A stretch of DNA of 64,000 nucleotides from Comamonas sp. JUb58 (GCF_004364775.1 NZ_SOAL01000003.1:223814-287813), one strand, 5' to 3'. Positions 43,543 through 52,795 are shown, numbered from the stretch's first letter. Numbers and translations: made by a program. Notes: generated by a model not told the origin, from the sequence alone.

Positions 43543-45192
43543 ATGTTACACACTTTCAATATCGGCGACCTGGTCGCCCAGTTTCTGCATGCCATCGATA
43601 CCGAGCTGGTCTTCGGCATCATCTCGGTGCACAACATCCCGATCATGGATGGCATTGCCCGCCAGGGCGGCATCCGCGTGGTGATGACGCGCGGCGAAAT
43701 GGGCGCTGCCCACATGGCCGATGGCTATGCCCGGCGCAGCGGCAAGCTGGGCGTGCTGGTCTCCAGCACCGGGCCGGGCGCGGCCAATACCGTGTCGGGT
43801 TTGCTGGAGGCCTCGTTTGCCTCCACGCCGCTGCTGCACATCACCGGCCAGGTGCCGCGCAAGTTTTTGGGGCGCGACACCGGCGCCACCCACAATGTGC
43901 GCGACCAGCTCGGCATGCTGCAATCGGTCTGCAAGGCCAGCTACCGCGTTGAACGGGCCGAAGACGCGCTGCGCATCTTGCAGCAGGCGGCCAGCGAGGC
44001 GCTGACGGCGCCGATGGGGCCGGTCAGCATCGAGATTCCAATCGATGTGCAAAAGCAACCCATCCCGCAGGCCGATGCGGGCGCAAGCCTGGCGCTGCCG
44101 CCCCTGCCCGCGCGGCCCCGGGCCAGCGATGCCGATATCGCGCAGCTGGCCGAACGCGTGCTTGCGGCGCGGCGGCCCATGCTCTGGGTGGGGCGGGGTG
44201 CCATCGATTGCGGCGTGCCCTTGCAGCAGCTGCTGGACAGGGGCTTTGGCATGGTATCGAGCTGGGCCGGGCGTGGCATTGTGCCCGAGGACCATGCCTG
44301 CAACCTGGGCGGCCTCAACGGTACCGGCGCGCCCGAGGTCATCGACTTTTACAAGACCGTGGATCTGATGATCGTGGTGGGCTCGCGGCTGCGCGGCCAG
44401 GAGACCGTGGACCAAAGCCTGGCCTTGCCCGGCCAGCGGGTGCAGATCGACCTGGACCCTGCCGCTGAAGGCCGCAGCTACGACTGCGCGCAGTTTGTCT
44501 GTGGCGATGCGCGCGATGTCCTCGAGCGCCTGGTGGCGGCGTTGGGCAGCTACCAGGCCGAGCCCGGCTACCGCGAGCAATTTGCCGACATGAAGCAGCG
44601 CGCCCGCCAGGCCTTTGCCCGTACTCTGGGCCCCTATGCCGGCTTTGCCGAACAGCTCCGACGCCAGCTGCCGCGCAATGCCGTTTGGGCGCGCGATATC
44701 ACCGTGGCGAACTCCACCTGGGGCAACCGCTTGTTCGAGGTCTACGGCTCCCGCGATGCCATGCACCCGGTGGGCGCTGGCATTGGCCAGGGCCTGCCGC
44801 TGGGCATCGGCGCGGCCTTTGCGGCAGGTGGTGCCAAGACCGTGGTGCTGAGCGGCGATGCCGGCTTCATGATGAATGTCTGCGAGCTCTGGACCGCCAT
44901 GCAGGAGCGGCTGGACATGCTGCTCATCGTCATGAACGACGCCGGCTACGGCGTGATCAAGCACATGCAGGATGCGAACTTTGGCGGCCGGCGCGTCTAC
45001 GGCGATCTGGCACCGCCGGACTTTGCGCTGCTGGCGCAATCGGCCGGCATGGCCTACCGCAAGCTGGACCGGGCCGATGGCCTGGCGCAGGCGGTGGCGC
45101 AGCTGGCAAGCGCACCCGGGCTGGCGATTCTGGAAGTGGACATGCTGGCCATTGGCGAGGCGCCGCCTTATTTCCCTTATCAGAAGTCCTAA
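43543..45192 (+). CDS. Thiamine-diphosphate-dependent enzyme (acetolactate-synthase-like)
   Basis: A 549-residue enzyme; the ATG at 43543 starts 7 bases after the Bug gene. The N-terminal pyrimidine-binding domain carries the catalytic Glu in TRGEMGAAHMADGYAR, with a GPGAANTVSG loop. The middle domain has a Rossmann-like core (PMLWVGRGAIDCG), and the C-terminal domain has the ThDP motif as SGDAGFMMNVCELW to NDAGYG, with Ala in place of the Gly of GDG. Family members include acetolactate synthases, benzoylformate decarboxylases and glyoxylate carboligases. The exact substrate is not clear. Coupling to a Bug protein favours a 2-oxo acid or related carboxylate. Confidence 0.88.
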   Translation: MLHTFNIGDLVAQFLHAIDTELVFGIISVHNIPIMDGIARQGGIRVVMTRGEMGAAHMADGYARRSGKLGVLVSSTGPGAANTVSGLLEASFASTPLLHITGQVPRKFLGRDTGATHNVRDQLGMLQSVCKASYRVERAEDALRILQQAASEALTAPMGPVSIEIPIDVQKQPIPQADAGASLALPPLPARPRASDADIAQLAERVLAARRPMLWVGRGAIDCGVPLQQLLDRGFGMVSSWAGRGIVPEDHACNLGGLNGTGAPEVIDFYKTVDLMIVVGSRLRGQETVDQSLALPGQRVQIDLDPAAEGRSYDCAQFVCGDARDVLERLVAALGSYQAEPGYREQFADMKQRARQAFARTLGPYAGFAEQLRRQLPRNAVWARDITVANSTWGNRLFEVYGSRDAMHPVGAGIGQGLPLGIGAAFAAGGAKTVVLSGDAGFMMNVCELWTAMQERLDMLLIVMNDAGYGVIKHMQDANFGGRRVYGDLAPPDFALLAQSAGMAYRKLDRADGLAQAVAQLASAPGLAILEVDMLAIGEAPPYFPYQKS

Positions 45193-45210
45193 CGATGAAA
45201 GGAATGCGCG

Positions 45211-45227
45211 TCTAAGTTTCTTCTAAG
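45211..45227. promoter_or_regulatory. Tandem response-regulator half-sites upstream of the HtrA gene
   Basis: TCTAAG occurs at 45211-45216 and 45222-45227, 11 bp apart start to start. Read on the other strand this is CTTAGA twice, close to the CTTAA-type direct repeats bound by QseB/PmrA-family regulators. It lies 58 bp before the HtrA ATG. The QseB-like regulator at 40294 is a natural candidate. The site is a proposal only. Confidence 0.45.
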
Positions 45228-45284
45228 TCTGGGCAGGCACATTAGCTCCATCGACCTCATGCAAGTGGTATTCAGGAGTACAAA

Positions 45285-46832
45285 ATGTCTGTTCCTTCTT
45301 TTCAACTCGGTTCGCGCAAACTCGTAGCTGCCTTGCTGACGGCAGGTGTGTTGGGCGGCGTTGGTGCCTCTGCACTGCAGCATGTGCAATGGAATGCCCA
45401 TGCCCAAGGCGTTCCTGCCGTCATGGCGCAAGCAGCGCCCGCTGCAGCTCCCATGGTGAGCCTGCCCAATTTCACGACCATCACCCAGCAGGCCGGTCCT
45501 GCGGTGGTGAACATCAGTGTGCGCGGCACCCGCAAGGTCTCGGACGATGAGGACGACGGCGACGATGCCGACGCCGCACCTTCGGCCAACCGGGGCCAGC
45601 AGATCGACCCCAATGACCCGATGCTGCAGTTCTTCCGCCAGTTCGGCTTTGGTGTGCCGCAGCAAGGCATGCCCCACGGCTTTGGTCGCCAGGTGCCGCA
45701 AGAGGTGCCAATGGCCGGCGAAGGCTCGGGCTTCATCATCAGCCCCGATGGCACGATCCTGACCAATGCCCACGTGGTCAAGGGCGCCAAGACGGTGACG
45801 GTCAAGCTGACCGACCGGCGCGAGTTCAAGGCCAAGGTGCTGGGCTCGGACCCCAAGACCGATATCGCGGTGATCAAGATTGACGCCAAGGATTTGCCCG
45901 TTGCCAAGATCGGTGACTCCAAGGCCATCCAGCAAGGCGAATGGGTGCTGGCCATTGGCTCGCCCTTTGGCTTCGAGAACTCGGTGACGGCCGGTGTGGT
46001 CAGCGCCAAGGGCCGTGCGCTGCCCGATGACAGCTCGGTGCCCTTTATCCAGACCGATGTGGCGATCAACCCCGGCAATTCCGGTGGCCCGCTGATCAAT
46101 GCCCGAGGCGAGGTGGTCGGCATCAACTCGCAGATCTACAGCAAGAGCGGCGGCTACCAAGGTCTGTCCTTTGCGATCCCGATTGACCTGGCGGTCAACA
46201 TCAAGGACCAGATCGTCTCGCACGGCAAGGTCGACCATGCCCGCCTCGGTGTCGTGATCCAGGAGGTCAACCAGGCCTTTGCCGATTCCTTCAAGCTGCC
46301 CAAGCCCGAAGGCGCCCTGGTGGCCAGTGTGGAAAAGGGCGGCCCTGCCGACAAGGCCGGCCTGCAGCCCGGCGATGTGATCACCGGCTACAACGGCCAG
46401 TCGATTGTGTCGTCCAACGACCTGCCTGCGGCCATTGCCACGGCGCGGCCCGGCACCAAGGCCGAGCTGCAAGTCTGGCGCGGCGGCAAGGCCACCACCT
46501 TGCAAGCCACCTTGGGCGGCAATGTCAGCAAGGGCGAGCAGGTGGCTGGCAATGAGAAGGTCGGCAAGGGCAAGCTGGGCCTGGCGCTGCGCGAGCTGAC
46601 GCCCCAGGAAAAGCAGGCCAGCGGCAGCCAGCAGGGCTTGATCGTCGAGCAAGCGGCCGGGCCTGCAGCGCTGGCCGGTGTACAGCCCGGTGACGTGGTG
46701 CTGTCCGTCAACGGCGCGGCGGTGAGCGGGATCGAGGATTTGCGCAAGCAGGTCGCCCAGTCCGACAAGTCGGTGGCGCTGCTGATCGAGCGCAATGGCC
46801 AGAAGATTTTTGTACCCGTGCAGCTGGGTTAA
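45285..46832 (+). CDS. DegP/HtrA-family periplasmic serine protease
   Basis: A 515-residue Do-type protease with an N-terminal membrane anchor or signal (residues about 12-30, LVAALLTAGVLGGVGASA). A trypsin-like domain has the catalytic triad His163 (NAHVV), Asp193 (KTDIAV) and Ser266 (GNSGG). Two PDZ domains follow, the first around LGVVIQEVNQAF to GDVITGYNGQ and the second around GLIVEQAAGP to GDVVLSVNGAAV. The acidic insertion DDEDDGDDADAA before the protease domain is distinctive. It degrades or refolds misfolded envelope proteins, like MucD/DegP. A strong terminator follows. Confidence 0.93.
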   Translation: MSVPSFQLGSRKLVAALLTAGVLGGVGASALQHVQWNAHAQGVPAVMAQAAPAAAPMVSLPNFTTITQQAGPAVVNISVRGTRKVSDDEDDGDDADAAPSANRGQQIDPNDPMLQFFRQFGFGVPQQGMPHGFGRQVPQEVPMAGEGSGFIISPDGTILTNAHVVKGAKTVTVKLTDRREFKAKVLGSDPKTDIAVIKIDAKDLPVAKIGDSKAIQQGEWVLAIGSPFGFENSVTAGVVSAKGRALPDDSSVPFIQTDVAINPGNSGGPLINARGEVVGINSQIYSKSGGYQGLSFAIPIDLAVNIKDQIVSHGKVDHARLGVVIQEVNQAFADSFKLPKPEGALVASVEKGGPADKAGLQPGDVITGYNGQSIVSSNDLPAAIATARPGTKAELQVWRGGKATTLQATLGGNVSKGEQVAGNEKVGKGKLGLALRELTPQEKQASGSQQGLIVEQAAGPAALAGVQPGDVVLSVNGAAVSGIEDLRKQVAQSDKSVALLIERNGQKIFVPVQLG

Positions 46833-46947
46833 GAAAGGTTAGACCATGTCAAACACATTTCCCACTTGGGCAAAGGATGGCTGAGCACTGAGCCGCCTGG
46901 CCGCAAGGCCCGTAAACACTCTCCTCGGGGGTTCCCATAACCCCTTT

Positions 46948-46978
46948 AGGCCGGATCGCAGGATTCGGCCTTTTTTTT
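46948..46978 (+). terminator. Intrinsic terminator after the HtrA gene
   Basis: The stem AGGCCGGATC (46948 onward) pairs with GGATTCGGCC nearby, with a short loop, then TTTTTTTT at 46971-46978. It lies about 115 bases after the protease stop and 19 bases before the convergent hpnC stop. Confidence 0.88.
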
Positions 46979-46996
46979 GTTCGGGCAGATAGCGGC

Positions 46997-47893
46997 TTAC
47001 ATGCGCCAGGCGCGCCACAGCATCAGTGGCACATCGCCCTTGCCAATGGTGCGGCGCTGCCACAGGCTCTGGCCTTGCAACGCCTCGACCTTGTCCAGAA
47101 TGCGCAAGCCCCCTTGCACCACCAGGCGCAGCTCCCAGCCGGCGCGGCCGGGCACGCGGTGTACCAGCGGCGCGCCCTCCTCCATCAAGCGGCGGGCCCA
47201 GGCGGCCTGGTCCATCACCAGCTGGCGCAGCGCCGGGCTGTCCTGGCGCTGCTGCATGGCGGCCGTGGTGATACCGGCGGCCTGGCAGTCGGCATCATTG
47301 AGGTAGTAGCGGCCACGCGGAATATCGACGCTCAGGTCCTGCCAGAAGTTGATCAGCTGCAGCGCGCTGCAGATGGCATCGCTCTGGACCAGGGATGGGG
47401 CATCATCCACGCCATAGAGATGCAGCAGCAAGCGGCCTACCGGGTTGGCCGAGCGGCGGCAGTAGTCGAGCAGCTCGCTGCGGTCGGCATAGCGCGCGCC
47501 TTGGGCGGTCTTGTCGATGTCCTGCATGAAGGCACTGATCAAATCATCGAGCAGCACCACCGGCAGCTGCCACTGTTGGATGGCTGCCTGCAGCGGCGCA
47601 AACACGGCCTGCCAGCGCGCCAGTGGCGGCTTGCCCGCTGCGATATGGGCCAGCGCATCGCGGTAGGCCTGCAGCTCGGCCAGGCGGGTGGGCGCATCGG
47701 CATCGCCCTCGTCGGCAATGTCATCGGCCGTGCGCGCAAAGTGGTAGATCGCCGCAATGGGAGGGCGCAACGCCGGCGGGCACAGCCAGGAGGCCACCGG
47801 AAAATTCTCGTAGTGGGTGACGGGCGTGGCCACGGCGGGCGCTGAAGAGGAGGGCGTGGAATCTTTCACAGCGCCGATGCTAGCGCATCCCAC
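46997..47893 (-). CDS. hpnC: Hydroxysqualene synthase HpnC
   Basis: A 298-residue squalene-synthase-fold enzyme. The first Asp-rich motif is HFARTADDIADEGD (D57, D58, D61) and the second is LINFWQDLSVDIPRGRYYL. It converts presqualene diphosphate to hydroxysqualene, the middle step between HpnD and HpnE. HpnC is recognised by FARTADDIADEG and NFWQDL. The start is a GTG at 47893 because no ATG lies near the expected N terminus; the first 25 residues are not conserved. In related genomes hpnC usually abuts hpnD; here 7 kb separates them. Confidence 0.88.
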   Translation of the reverse strand: MGCASIGAVKDSTPSSSAPAVATPVTHYENFPVASWLCPPALRPPIAAIYHFARTADDIADEGDADAPTRLAELQAYRDALAHIAAGKPPLARWQAVFAPLQAAIQQWQLPVVLLDDLISAFMQDIDKTAQGARYADRSELLDYCRRSANPVGRLLLHLYGVDDAPSLVQSDAICSALQLINFWQDLSVDIPRGRYYLNDADCQAAGITTAAMQQRQDSPALRQLVMDQAAWARRLMEEGAPLVHRVPGRAGWELRLVVQGGLRILDKVEALQGQSLWQRRTIGKGDVPLMLWRAWRM

Positions 47894-47912
47894 ACGGTGT
47901 GGCGGCCAAGCA

Positions 47913-47961
47913 TTGACAGCCGGGAGCGAACTGTCTAAATTAGTGACCGTTTGGTCATTAA
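47913..47961 (+). promoter_or_regulatory. Efflux operon promoter overlapping a TetR-type operator
   Basis: A -35 TTGACA at 47913-47918 is spaced 17 bp from TAAATT at 47936-47941. It overlaps the palindrome TTAGTGACC-GTTT-GGTCATTAA at 47940-47961, with 8 of 9 arm bases matching. This is the layout of an RND-pump promoter repressed by a TetR-family regulator. No tetR gene is in the neighbouring sequence, so the regulator would be encoded elsewhere. Confidence 0.6.
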
Positions 47962-48067
47962 GGGCCCTCTGCGCAGCGCGCCTCCGGCTGTTGTGCAGAG
48001 GGTCCTTGGTGCGTTTCCCTCTTTTTCATCTGCCGGGCCAGGGTCATCTTGGCCTCTCACCGCCCGC

Positions 48068-49294
48068 ATGCACACCATGTTCCTACCTCTTCGAGCGCCC
48101 AGCGCGCGTGCCGCAGTGCTGCTGCTGTCGATGGCTGCCTTGGCCAGCTTGACGGCCTGTTCACGCCAGGAATCCCCGCCAGAGCCGATCCGGGCGGTCA
48201 AGCTGCAAACGGTGGGTGCCGCGCCGCTGCAGGCGCAGACGGCGTTTGCCGGCGATATCCGGGCGCGCACCGAGGCGCAGCTGGGCTTTCGAGTAGCGGG
48301 CAAGGTGCTGAGCCGCAATGTGGAGCTGGGCCAGGCCATCAAGCCCGGGCAGTTGCTGGCCCAGTTGGATGGCGCCGATTACGCGCTAGCGGCGCAAGGC
48401 GCGCAGGCTCAGGTGCAGGCCGCCACCACGCAGCGTGATCTGGAGGCGGCCAACTACCGCCGCTTCAAGGAGCTGCGCGACAAGAACTTCATCAGCGCGG
48501 CCGAGATGGAGCGCCATGCGGCGGCGCTGAAATCGGCCCAGGCCCAGCTGGACCAGGCCAAGGCCAATGCCGCCAGCCAGAGCAACCAGACGGCCTATAC
48601 CCGTCTGGTGTCCGATGTGGCCGGCGTGGTGACTGCCGTGAATGTGGAGCCCGGCCAGGTCGTGTCTGCCGGCAGCCCGGTGCTGCGCGTGGCCAAGGAC
48701 GGCGCACGCGATGCCGTGTTTGCCGTGCCCGAGGACCGCATTGCCCAGCTCAAGCCTGGCCAGCCGGTGCAGGTCAAGGTCTGGCCCGAGGAACAGGCGC
48801 TGGGCGCCCATATCCGCGAAGTGGCGGCCAGCGCCGATGCCGCCACGCGCACCTACCAGGTCAAGGCCTCGCTGGATGCAGCCCCCAATGATGTGCTGCC
48901 CAAGCTGGGCGCCACGGTGACCGTGCTGCCGCCTGAGCGCCCCGCCGGTGCCGACAAGGCGGCCGATGTGATCAAGCTGCCTTTGTCGGCGCTCTGGGAC
49001 AAGGGCGGCAGCAGCCAAGTCTGGGTGTTTGACCCGGCCAGCTCCACCGTGCAAGCCCAGGCGGTGGCCGTGGCGCGCATGGACGGCAATGACGCCGTCA
49101 TCCAAAGCGGCCTGCAAGCCGGGCAGCAGGTGGTGATTGCCGGCGTGCATGTGCTCAATGCCGGCCAGAAGGTGACGGTGTTCCAGTCCAAGTACGCCGC
49201 CTCGGCGCCCGCGCAGACCCAGGCCGATGCTCCGGTGGTGAATGCGCCCGCCGCGGCAGATGCCGCTGCGCCTGCACCTGCGTCCAAACAATAA
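48068..49294 (+). CDS. RND efflux periplasmic adaptor (membrane fusion protein)
   Basis: The ATG at 48068 (MHTMFLPLRAP) gives a lipoprotein signal with the lipobox LASLTAC near residue 29, so the adaptor is lipid-anchored. A second ATG three codons on is possible. Domains in order: a barrel-sandwich hybrid (RARTEAQLGFRVAGKVLSR; KPGQLLAQLDGADY), a coiled-coil hairpin (about residues 95-150), a second lipoyl half with a beta-barrel (VTAVNVEPGQVVSAGSPVL), and a membrane-proximal domain. It couples the pump to an outer-membrane channel. The pump gene follows 9 bp on. Confidence 0.9.
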   Translation: MHTMFLPLRAPSARAAVLLLSMAALASLTACSRQESPPEPIRAVKLQTVGAAPLQAQTAFAGDIRARTEAQLGFRVAGKVLSRNVELGQAIKPGQLLAQLDGADYALAAQGAQAQVQAATTQRDLEAANYRRFKELRDKNFISAAEMERHAAALKSAQAQLDQAKANAASQSNQTAYTRLVSDVAGVVTAVNVEPGQVVSAGSPVLRVAKDGARDAVFAVPEDRIAQLKPGQPVQVKVWPEEQALGAHIREVAASADAATRTYQVKASLDAAPNDVLPKLGATVTVLPPERPAGADKAADVIKLPLSALWDKGGSSQVWVFDPASSTVQAQAVAVARMDGNDAVIQSGLQAGQQVVIAGVHVLNAGQKVTVFQSKYAASAPAQTQADAPVVNAPAAADAAAPAPASKQ

Positions 49295-49303
49295 GAGGTG
49301 GCC

Positions 49304-52300
49304 ATGCAAACACCTCAGAACACGCCGCAATGCGCTGGCACGCCATCCTCGGCCCCGGAGCCCGATGGCGAGAAGCACAGCAGCAGCAAGGGCTTCAACC
49401 TCTCGCGCTGGGCACTGCAGCATGTGCCGCTCACACGCTATTTGCTCATCATGCTGCTGGTGCTGGGCATCGGCGCCTATTTTCAGCTGGGCCAGGATGA
49501 AGACCCGCCCTTCACCTTCCGCGCGATGGTGGTCTCGGCCGCATGGCCTGGCGCCACGGCGCAGCAGATGGCCGAGCAGGTGACTGACAAGGTTGAGCGC
49601 ACCCTGCAGGACGTGCCCAATGCCGACAAGATCGTCAGCTACTCCAAGCCCGGCGAGATGCTGGTCATCCTGAACCTGCGCGAAGACACGCGCCCGCAGG
49701 ATGTGCCGCAGACCTGGCTGGCGGTGCGCAAAAAGGTGGGCGATATGCGCGCCAGCTTGCCCCAGGGCGTGCTCGGCCCTTTCTACAACGATGACTTTGG
49801 CGATGTCTACGGCGTGATCTATGCGCTGCAGGGCGAGGGCTATAGCTACGCCGAGCTCAAGGAATATGCCGACAGCGTGCGCCAGAGCCTGCTGCGGGTG
49901 AAGGATGTCGCCAAGGTCGAACTCTTTGGCGTGCAGGACGAGAAGCTCTATATCGAGATCTCGCGCAGCAAGCTGGCCCAGCTGGGGCTGGACATGAACC
50001 AGGTCATCGCCCAGCTCGGCCAGCAAAACGCGGTGCAAAGCGGTGGCGAGGTGCAGGCCGGTGCCGACCGGGTGCAGGTCGAGGTGACGGGCGAGTTCCG
50101 CCAGTTGGACGACGTCAAGGCCATGCCGATCCGGGGGCCCAATGGCAACCAGCTCAAGCTGGGCGATATTGCTGACATCTACCGCAGCTACCTGGACCCG
50201 GCCAAGACCAAGGTGCATTTCCAGGGCCAGCCCACGGTGGCCTTGGGCATCTCGATGCGCAAGGGCGGCGATGTGATTGCACTGGGCAAACATCTGCATG
50301 AGGCGGTGGACAAGATTGTGCCCGCCTTGCCGGCCGGCCTGAGCCTGGAGAACGTGCAGGACCAGCCCAAGGCCGTGTCCACCTCGGTGAACGAGTTTGT
50401 GCGCGTGCTGATCGAGGCGGTGGTGATTGTGCTGGCGGTGAGCTTTGTGAGCCTGGGCATGCATATCCGCAAGGGCAAGGACCCACTGTGGCGCCGCATC
50501 ACCCTGGATCCGCGCCCCGGGCTGGTGGTGGGCATCACCATTCCGCTGGTGCTCTGCGCCACCTTTCTGGCGATGTGGTACTGGGGCATTGGCTTGCACA
50601 AGGTCTCGCTGGGCTCGCTGATCATTGCGCTGGGCCTCTTGGTGGATGACGCCATCATTGCGGTCGAGATGATGGTGCGCAAGATGGAAGAGGGCTATGA
50701 CAAGCTGAGCGCGGCTACCGCCGCCTATGACATCACCGCCAAGCCCATGCTGACGGGCACCTTGATCACGGCGGCGGGCTTTATGCCGATTGGCATCGCC
50801 AAGTCCACCACCGGTGAGTACACCTTTGCGATCTTTGCGGTGACGGTGATTGCGCTGGTCATCAGCTGGGTGGCCTCGGTCTACTTTGTTCCCTACCTGG
50901 GCACGGTGTTCCTGAAGAAGCCCAAGCATGCGCCGCAAGAGGAGGGTGGCGAGCACGCGATGTTCGACACTCCCTTCTACAACCGTTTCCGCCGCACTGT
51001 CTCCTGGTGCGTGGAGCACCGCTGGCTGACGATTGGTGCCACGGTGCTGGTGTTTGCGCTGGGCCTGTTTGGCATGAGCAAGGTCCAGCAGCAGTTCTTC
51101 CCCGATTCCAACCGCACCGAGATCCTGATGGATGTCTGGCTGCCCGAGGGGTCGAGCATGGCTGCCAACGAAGAGGTGACGCGGCGCATCGAGCAGCGCA
51201 TGCAGGCGCAGGACGGCATCGAGTCCGTCACCTCCTGGATCGGCTCGGGCGTGCCGCGCTTCTACCTGCCGCTGGACCAGATCTTCCCGCAGTCCAATGT
51301 GTCGCAGCTGATCCTGCTGCCCCACAATCTGGCCGACCGCGACAGCCTGATGAAGCGCCTGCCGACCTTGCTGGCCCAGGAGTTCCCGGAAGTGCGCGCC
51401 CGTGTCAAGCTGCTGCCCAGCGGCCCGCCGGTGCCCTACCCGGTGCAGTTCCGCGTGATGGGCCAGGACCCCAAGCTGCTGCGCGCGCTGGCCAGCGAAG
51501 TGCGTGCCAAGCTGGAGGCCTCGCCCGATATGCGGGGTGTGAACGACAACTGGAACGAGTCCATCAAGGTGCTGCGCCTGGAGGTGGACCAGAGCAAGGC
51601 CCGTGCGCTGGGCGTGAGCAACCAGAGCATTGCCCAGGCCACGCGCACGCAGCTGTCGGGCAACACCATCGGCCAGTACCGCGAAGGCGACAAGCTGATC
51701 GACATGGTGCTGCGCCAGCCGGTGGATGAGCGCCAGGCCGTGACCGATGTGGGCAATGCCTATGTGGCATCGAGCAGCGGCCAGGCCATCCTGCTGTCGC
51801 AGATTGCCAAGCCCAGTTTTGTCTGGGAGCCGGGTATTCTGTGGCGCCAGGGCAGGGAGTACGCGATCACCGTTCAAGGCGATGTGGCCGCCGGTCTGCA
51901 AGGCCCGACGGTGACACAAAAGCTCTGGCCTGATCTGCAGAAGCTGCAGCAGGGCTGGGCCGACAAGGGCCTGAACCAGTACCGCATCGAGATTGCTGGC
52001 GCGGTGGAAGAAAGCGCCAAGGGTTCGGACTCCATCATGGCGGGCATGCCCATCATGGTGTTCATCGTCTTCACCCTGCTGATGCTGCAACTGCACAGCT
52101 TCAGCCGTTCGGTGCTGGTCTATATCACCGGCTTCCTGGGCATTGCGGGCGTGACTGCGGCCTTGTTGCTGCTGAACCGGCCCTTTGGCTTTGTCGCCTT
52201 GCTGGGCGTGATCGCCCTGATGGGCATGATCCAGCGCAACTCGGTGATCCTGATCGACCAGATCGAGGCCAACCATGCGGCCGGCCTGTCGACCTGGGAT

Positions 52301-52537
52301 GCGATTGTCGAAGCTGCCACTCACCGGCTGCGCCCGATTGCGCTGACCGCCGCTGCTGCCGTGCTGGCGATGATCCCGCTGTCTCGCAGCATCTTCTGGG
52401 GGCCGATGGCCGTTGCCATCATGGGCGGCCTGGTGGTTGCCACGGTGCTGACCTTGCTGGCGCTGCCGGCGATGTATGCGGCCTGGTTCCGCGTGAAAAA
52501 GGAGCACAGCGATGTGCCACTGTCGGCTGGGGTTTGA
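49304..52537 (+). CDS. RND-family efflux pump permease
   Basis: A 1077-residue AcrB/HAE-type permease, with the ATG at 49304 after an AAGAGG ribosome binding site. It has about 12 transmembrane helices in two repeats and two large periplasmic loops. The transmembrane proton relay appears as LGLLVDDAIIAVE in helix 4. The first loop carries QDEDPPFTFRAMVVSAAWPG and the end IPLSRSIFWGPMAVAIMGG, which are family hallmarks. It exports toxic compounds or other amphiphiles with the adaptor next door; specificity cannot be inferred. No TolC-like gene is present here. Confidence 0.92.
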   Translation: MQTPQNTPQCAGTPSSAPEPDGEKHSSSKGFNLSRWALQHVPLTRYLLIMLLVLGIGAYFQLGQDEDPPFTFRAMVVSAAWPGATAQQMAEQVTDKVERTLQDVPNADKIVSYSKPGEMLVILNLREDTRPQDVPQTWLAVRKKVGDMRASLPQGVLGPFYNDDFGDVYGVIYALQGEGYSYAELKEYADSVRQSLLRVKDVAKVELFGVQDEKLYIEISRSKLAQLGLDMNQVIAQLGQQNAVQSGGEVQAGADRVQVEVTGEFRQLDDVKAMPIRGPNGNQLKLGDIADIYRSYLDPAKTKVHFQGQPTVALGISMRKGGDVIALGKHLHEAVDKIVPALPAGLSLENVQDQPKAVSTSVNEFVRVLIEAVVIVLAVSFVSLGMHIRKGKDPLWRRITLDPRPGLVVGITIPLVLCATFLAMWYWGIGLHKVSLGSLIIALGLLVDDAIIAVEMMVRKMEEGYDKLSAATAAYDITAKPMLTGTLITAAGFMPIGIAKSTTGEYTFAIFAVTVIALVISWVASVYFVPYLGTVFLKKPKHAPQEEGGEHAMFDTPFYNRFRRTVSWCVEHRWLTIGATVLVFALGLFGMSKVQQQFFPDSNRTEILMDVWLPEGSSMAANEEVTRRIEQRMQAQDGIESVTSWIGSGVPRFYLPLDQIFPQSNVSQLILLPHNLADRDSLMKRLPTLLAQEFPEVRARVKLLPSGPPVPYPVQFRVMGQDPKLLRALASEVRAKLEASPDMRGVNDNWNESIKVLRLEVDQSKARALGVSNQSIAQATRTQLSGNTIGQYREGDKLIDMVLRQPVDERQAVTDVGNAYVASSSGQAILLSQIAKPSFVWEPGILWRQGREYAITVQGDVAAGLQGPTVTQKLWPDLQKLQQGWADKGLNQYRIEIAGAVEESAKGSDSIMAGMPIMVFIVFTLLMLQLHSFSRSVLVYITGFLGIAGVTAALLLLNRPFGFVALLGVIALMGMIQRNSVILIDQIEANHAAGLSTWDAIVEAATHRLRPIALTAAAAVLAMIPLSRSIFWGPMAVAIMGGLVVATVLTLLALPAMYAAWFRVKKEHSDVPLSAGV

Positions 52538-52658
52538 ACGGTGTTTGATGCAAGCCAGTTTTTGCCCAGGTTTGCCCAAGGCGACAGTGGCTTGCATTAG
52601 AATCGCGGATTGACCTAAAAACAGGCGGGTTGGCTGACAAGCTGGCTGCGGCCGCAGC

Positions 52659-52745
52659 GCGCGGGTGGCGAAATTGGTAGACGCACCAGGTTTAGGTCCT
52701 GACGCCAGCAATGGTGTGGGGGTTCGAGTCCCCCCCCGCGCACCA
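52659..52745 (+). tRNA. tRNA-Leu (anticodon UAG)
   Basis: The acceptor stem GCGCGGG pairs with CCCGCGC, followed by ACCA at 52742-52745 (CCA encoded). The anticodon loop TTTAGGT reads UAG. The long variable arm and 87-base length are typical of leucine tRNAs. A TAGAAT box lies at 52598-52603. Confidence 0.97.
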
Positions 52746-52795
52746 AAAATTAATAGCAGAAGGTATAAGCACCATCTGCTTTTGCACTGAATATG

